Source: an uncultured Flavobacteriaceae bacterium
Lineage (GTDB): Bacteria; Bacteroidota; Bacteroidia; Flavobacteriales; Flavobacteriaceae
Length of the DNA stretch: 64,000 bases
Assembly (NCBI GenBank): GCA_947493175.1
Contig: CANLQD010000003.1
Span: forward strand, 806,001-870,000
Reading direction: 5' to 3'
Shown here: positions 63,282 through 64,000 of the stretch, piece by piece
How positions within the stretch are numbered: position 1 is the first letter of the stretch
How the letters are laid out: each line of letters begins with the position of its first letter
The notes under the pieces: model-generated
What the model saw: the letters and a program-made list of their open reading frames with translations, nothing else
What the model was told of the DNA's origin: nothing
The model's database searches: none
Program-made: the position numbers and the translations under genes

Positions 63282-64000
63282 TCAATACAAGGTTCGAGCC
63301 AGTATTTCTAGCTGGGTTTCCTTTCTCAGTTCAACAAAACGAGCACTAAACCCGCCTACCCGAACCACCAAATTGGTATATTTCTCCGGCGTTATCATAG
63401 CCTGTTCCAAATCGTTTCTATCGACAACGGTGAGCATGGCCTGTGCCCCACCGTTATCAAAATATCCATTCAACAAGACATTTAACTTCTTCCGATATCT
63501 GACAAACCAGTCTTTCGAAAACTTTATGTTTTGTACTGCTCCTGCATGAATATCGGTCCGGGGTTTTAGAAGCGAATTCAACAAAGCGGTTATTCCGTTT
63601 TTGTCGGCTCCATGATACGCTGCATTCCCGTTATTCAAACTTTCATATGCTTTGCGACCATCTGCCGTGGCAAGCGTATGTTTTCCCAAATCGGTATTAG
63701 CGTCGTTGTTAATCACCACAATTAGGTAGTTGTCCAACCCAACTAACGAAGCTTGCTTTTGAGTGGTCAAACACAAATGTTCGTGGAGTTTGGTCATCAT
63801 TGCGTCGGCCCGATCATCATCATTTCCATACTTAGGTGCATTCAACAACCATTTCCGTTGCAATTCATATCCATCAAAATCGGCTTGCAACAGTTGCAAC
63901 AGTTCAGCTATTGTAAGTTTTTCCTCTTCGTAAACAAGTTGTTTGATTGCCGTAAGGCTATCTGCTGCATTTACATTGCCGTAGGCCTCCAAAGTACCTC
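63282..64000 (-). CDS. Glycyl radical enzyme (PFL-like), C-terminal part
   Basis: About 239 residues of the C-terminal end; the frame is open at the right window edge, so the N-terminus and the active-site Cys loop are outside. SLTAIKQLVYEEEKLTIAEL and NAPKYGNDDDRADAM are typical of the PFL2/hydroxyproline-dehydratase branch, and VRVGGFSARFVELRKETQLE holds the radical Gly near the C-terminus. Substrate cannot be told without the N-terminal two thirds. Operon with its activase downstream. Confidence 0.9.
   Translation of the reverse strand, partial: GTLEAYGNVNAADSLTAIKQLVYEEEKLTIAELLQLLQADFDGYELQRKWLLNAPKYGNDDDRADAMMTKLHEHLCLTTQKQASLVGLDNYLIVVINNDANTDLGKHTLATADGRKAYESLNNGNAAYHGADKNGITALLNSLLKPRTDIHAGAVQNIKFSKDWFVRYRKKLNVLLNGYFDNGGAQAMLTVVDRNDLEQAMITPEKYTNLVVRVGGFSARFVELRKETQLEILARTLY

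Overview
The window looks like chromosomal DNA of a marine-type member of the Flavobacteriaceae (Bacteroidota). The evidence is a SusC/SusD pair, type IX secretion (T9SS) type B C-terminal domains beside PorP/SprF and OmpA-like genes, DUF4249 and DUF5723 proteins, the hypoxanthine phosphoribosyltransferase-adenylate kinase fusion next to obgE, and promoter elements of the TAnnTTTG type. Base composition is moderate to AT-rich and starts are ATG with occasional GTG/TTG. I saw no rRNA, tRNA, CRISPR array, transposase or phage gene.

Layout. 1-7.3 kb: one end of a class I lanthipeptide cluster. It holds a split LanB dehydratase (glutamylation part cut by the window edge, elimination part complete), three precursor peptides with a shared leader (two of them only 57-58 aa) and, on the other strand, an HlyD-type adaptor with a C39-peptidase ABC exporter that would cut the double-glycine leaders. 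8.0-12.6 kb: a SusC/SusD uptake pair with a strong terminator and no adjacent enzymes. 12.8-19.9 kb: a lipoprotein, then a tightly coupled run of unknown secreted protein, TonB-dependent receptor, DUF4249 lipoprotein and MG2-like surface protein. 20-32 kb: housekeeping and small operons (rlmB, rhomboid protease, rarA, DUF5723 operon, HAD phosphatase with polysaccharide deacetylase, radC, DUF1569, PaiB-like, mpl). 32-38 kb: a T9SS/gliding trio of repeat adhesin, PorP/SprF and OmpA/PD40 protein. 38-46 kb: cupin, SDR and a 2046-aa alpha-2-macroglobulin with a CxEQ thioester. 46.4-52.6 kb: a LytTR response regulator, a LytS-type kinase, a second LytS-like protein that has lost its key residues, a tiny membrane-protein gene and an S9 peptidase. 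52.7-60 kb: hpt-adk, DUF2911, obgE; then purK, purE, a lipoprotein and an M3 peptidase. 60-64 kb: an LRR protein with a T9SS type B C-terminus, and a glycyl radical enzyme (cut by the edge) with its activase.

The most interesting part is 46.4-52.6 kb. Three sites on the minus strand share one architecture: two 9-bp direct repeats 21 bp apart (nCCRYTnRn-N12-ACCGYTRRT), then exactly 33 bp, then a -7 element (TACATTTG, TATTTTTA, TATCTTTG). They lie upstream of the kinase operon, of a short membrane-protein frame, and of the S9 peptidase. The simplest reading is an uncatalogued regulon of the local LytTR regulator, fed by one intact kinase and one pseudokinase. The short membrane-protein frame needs either a -1 slip at an A AAA AAG heptamer or a non-standard start.
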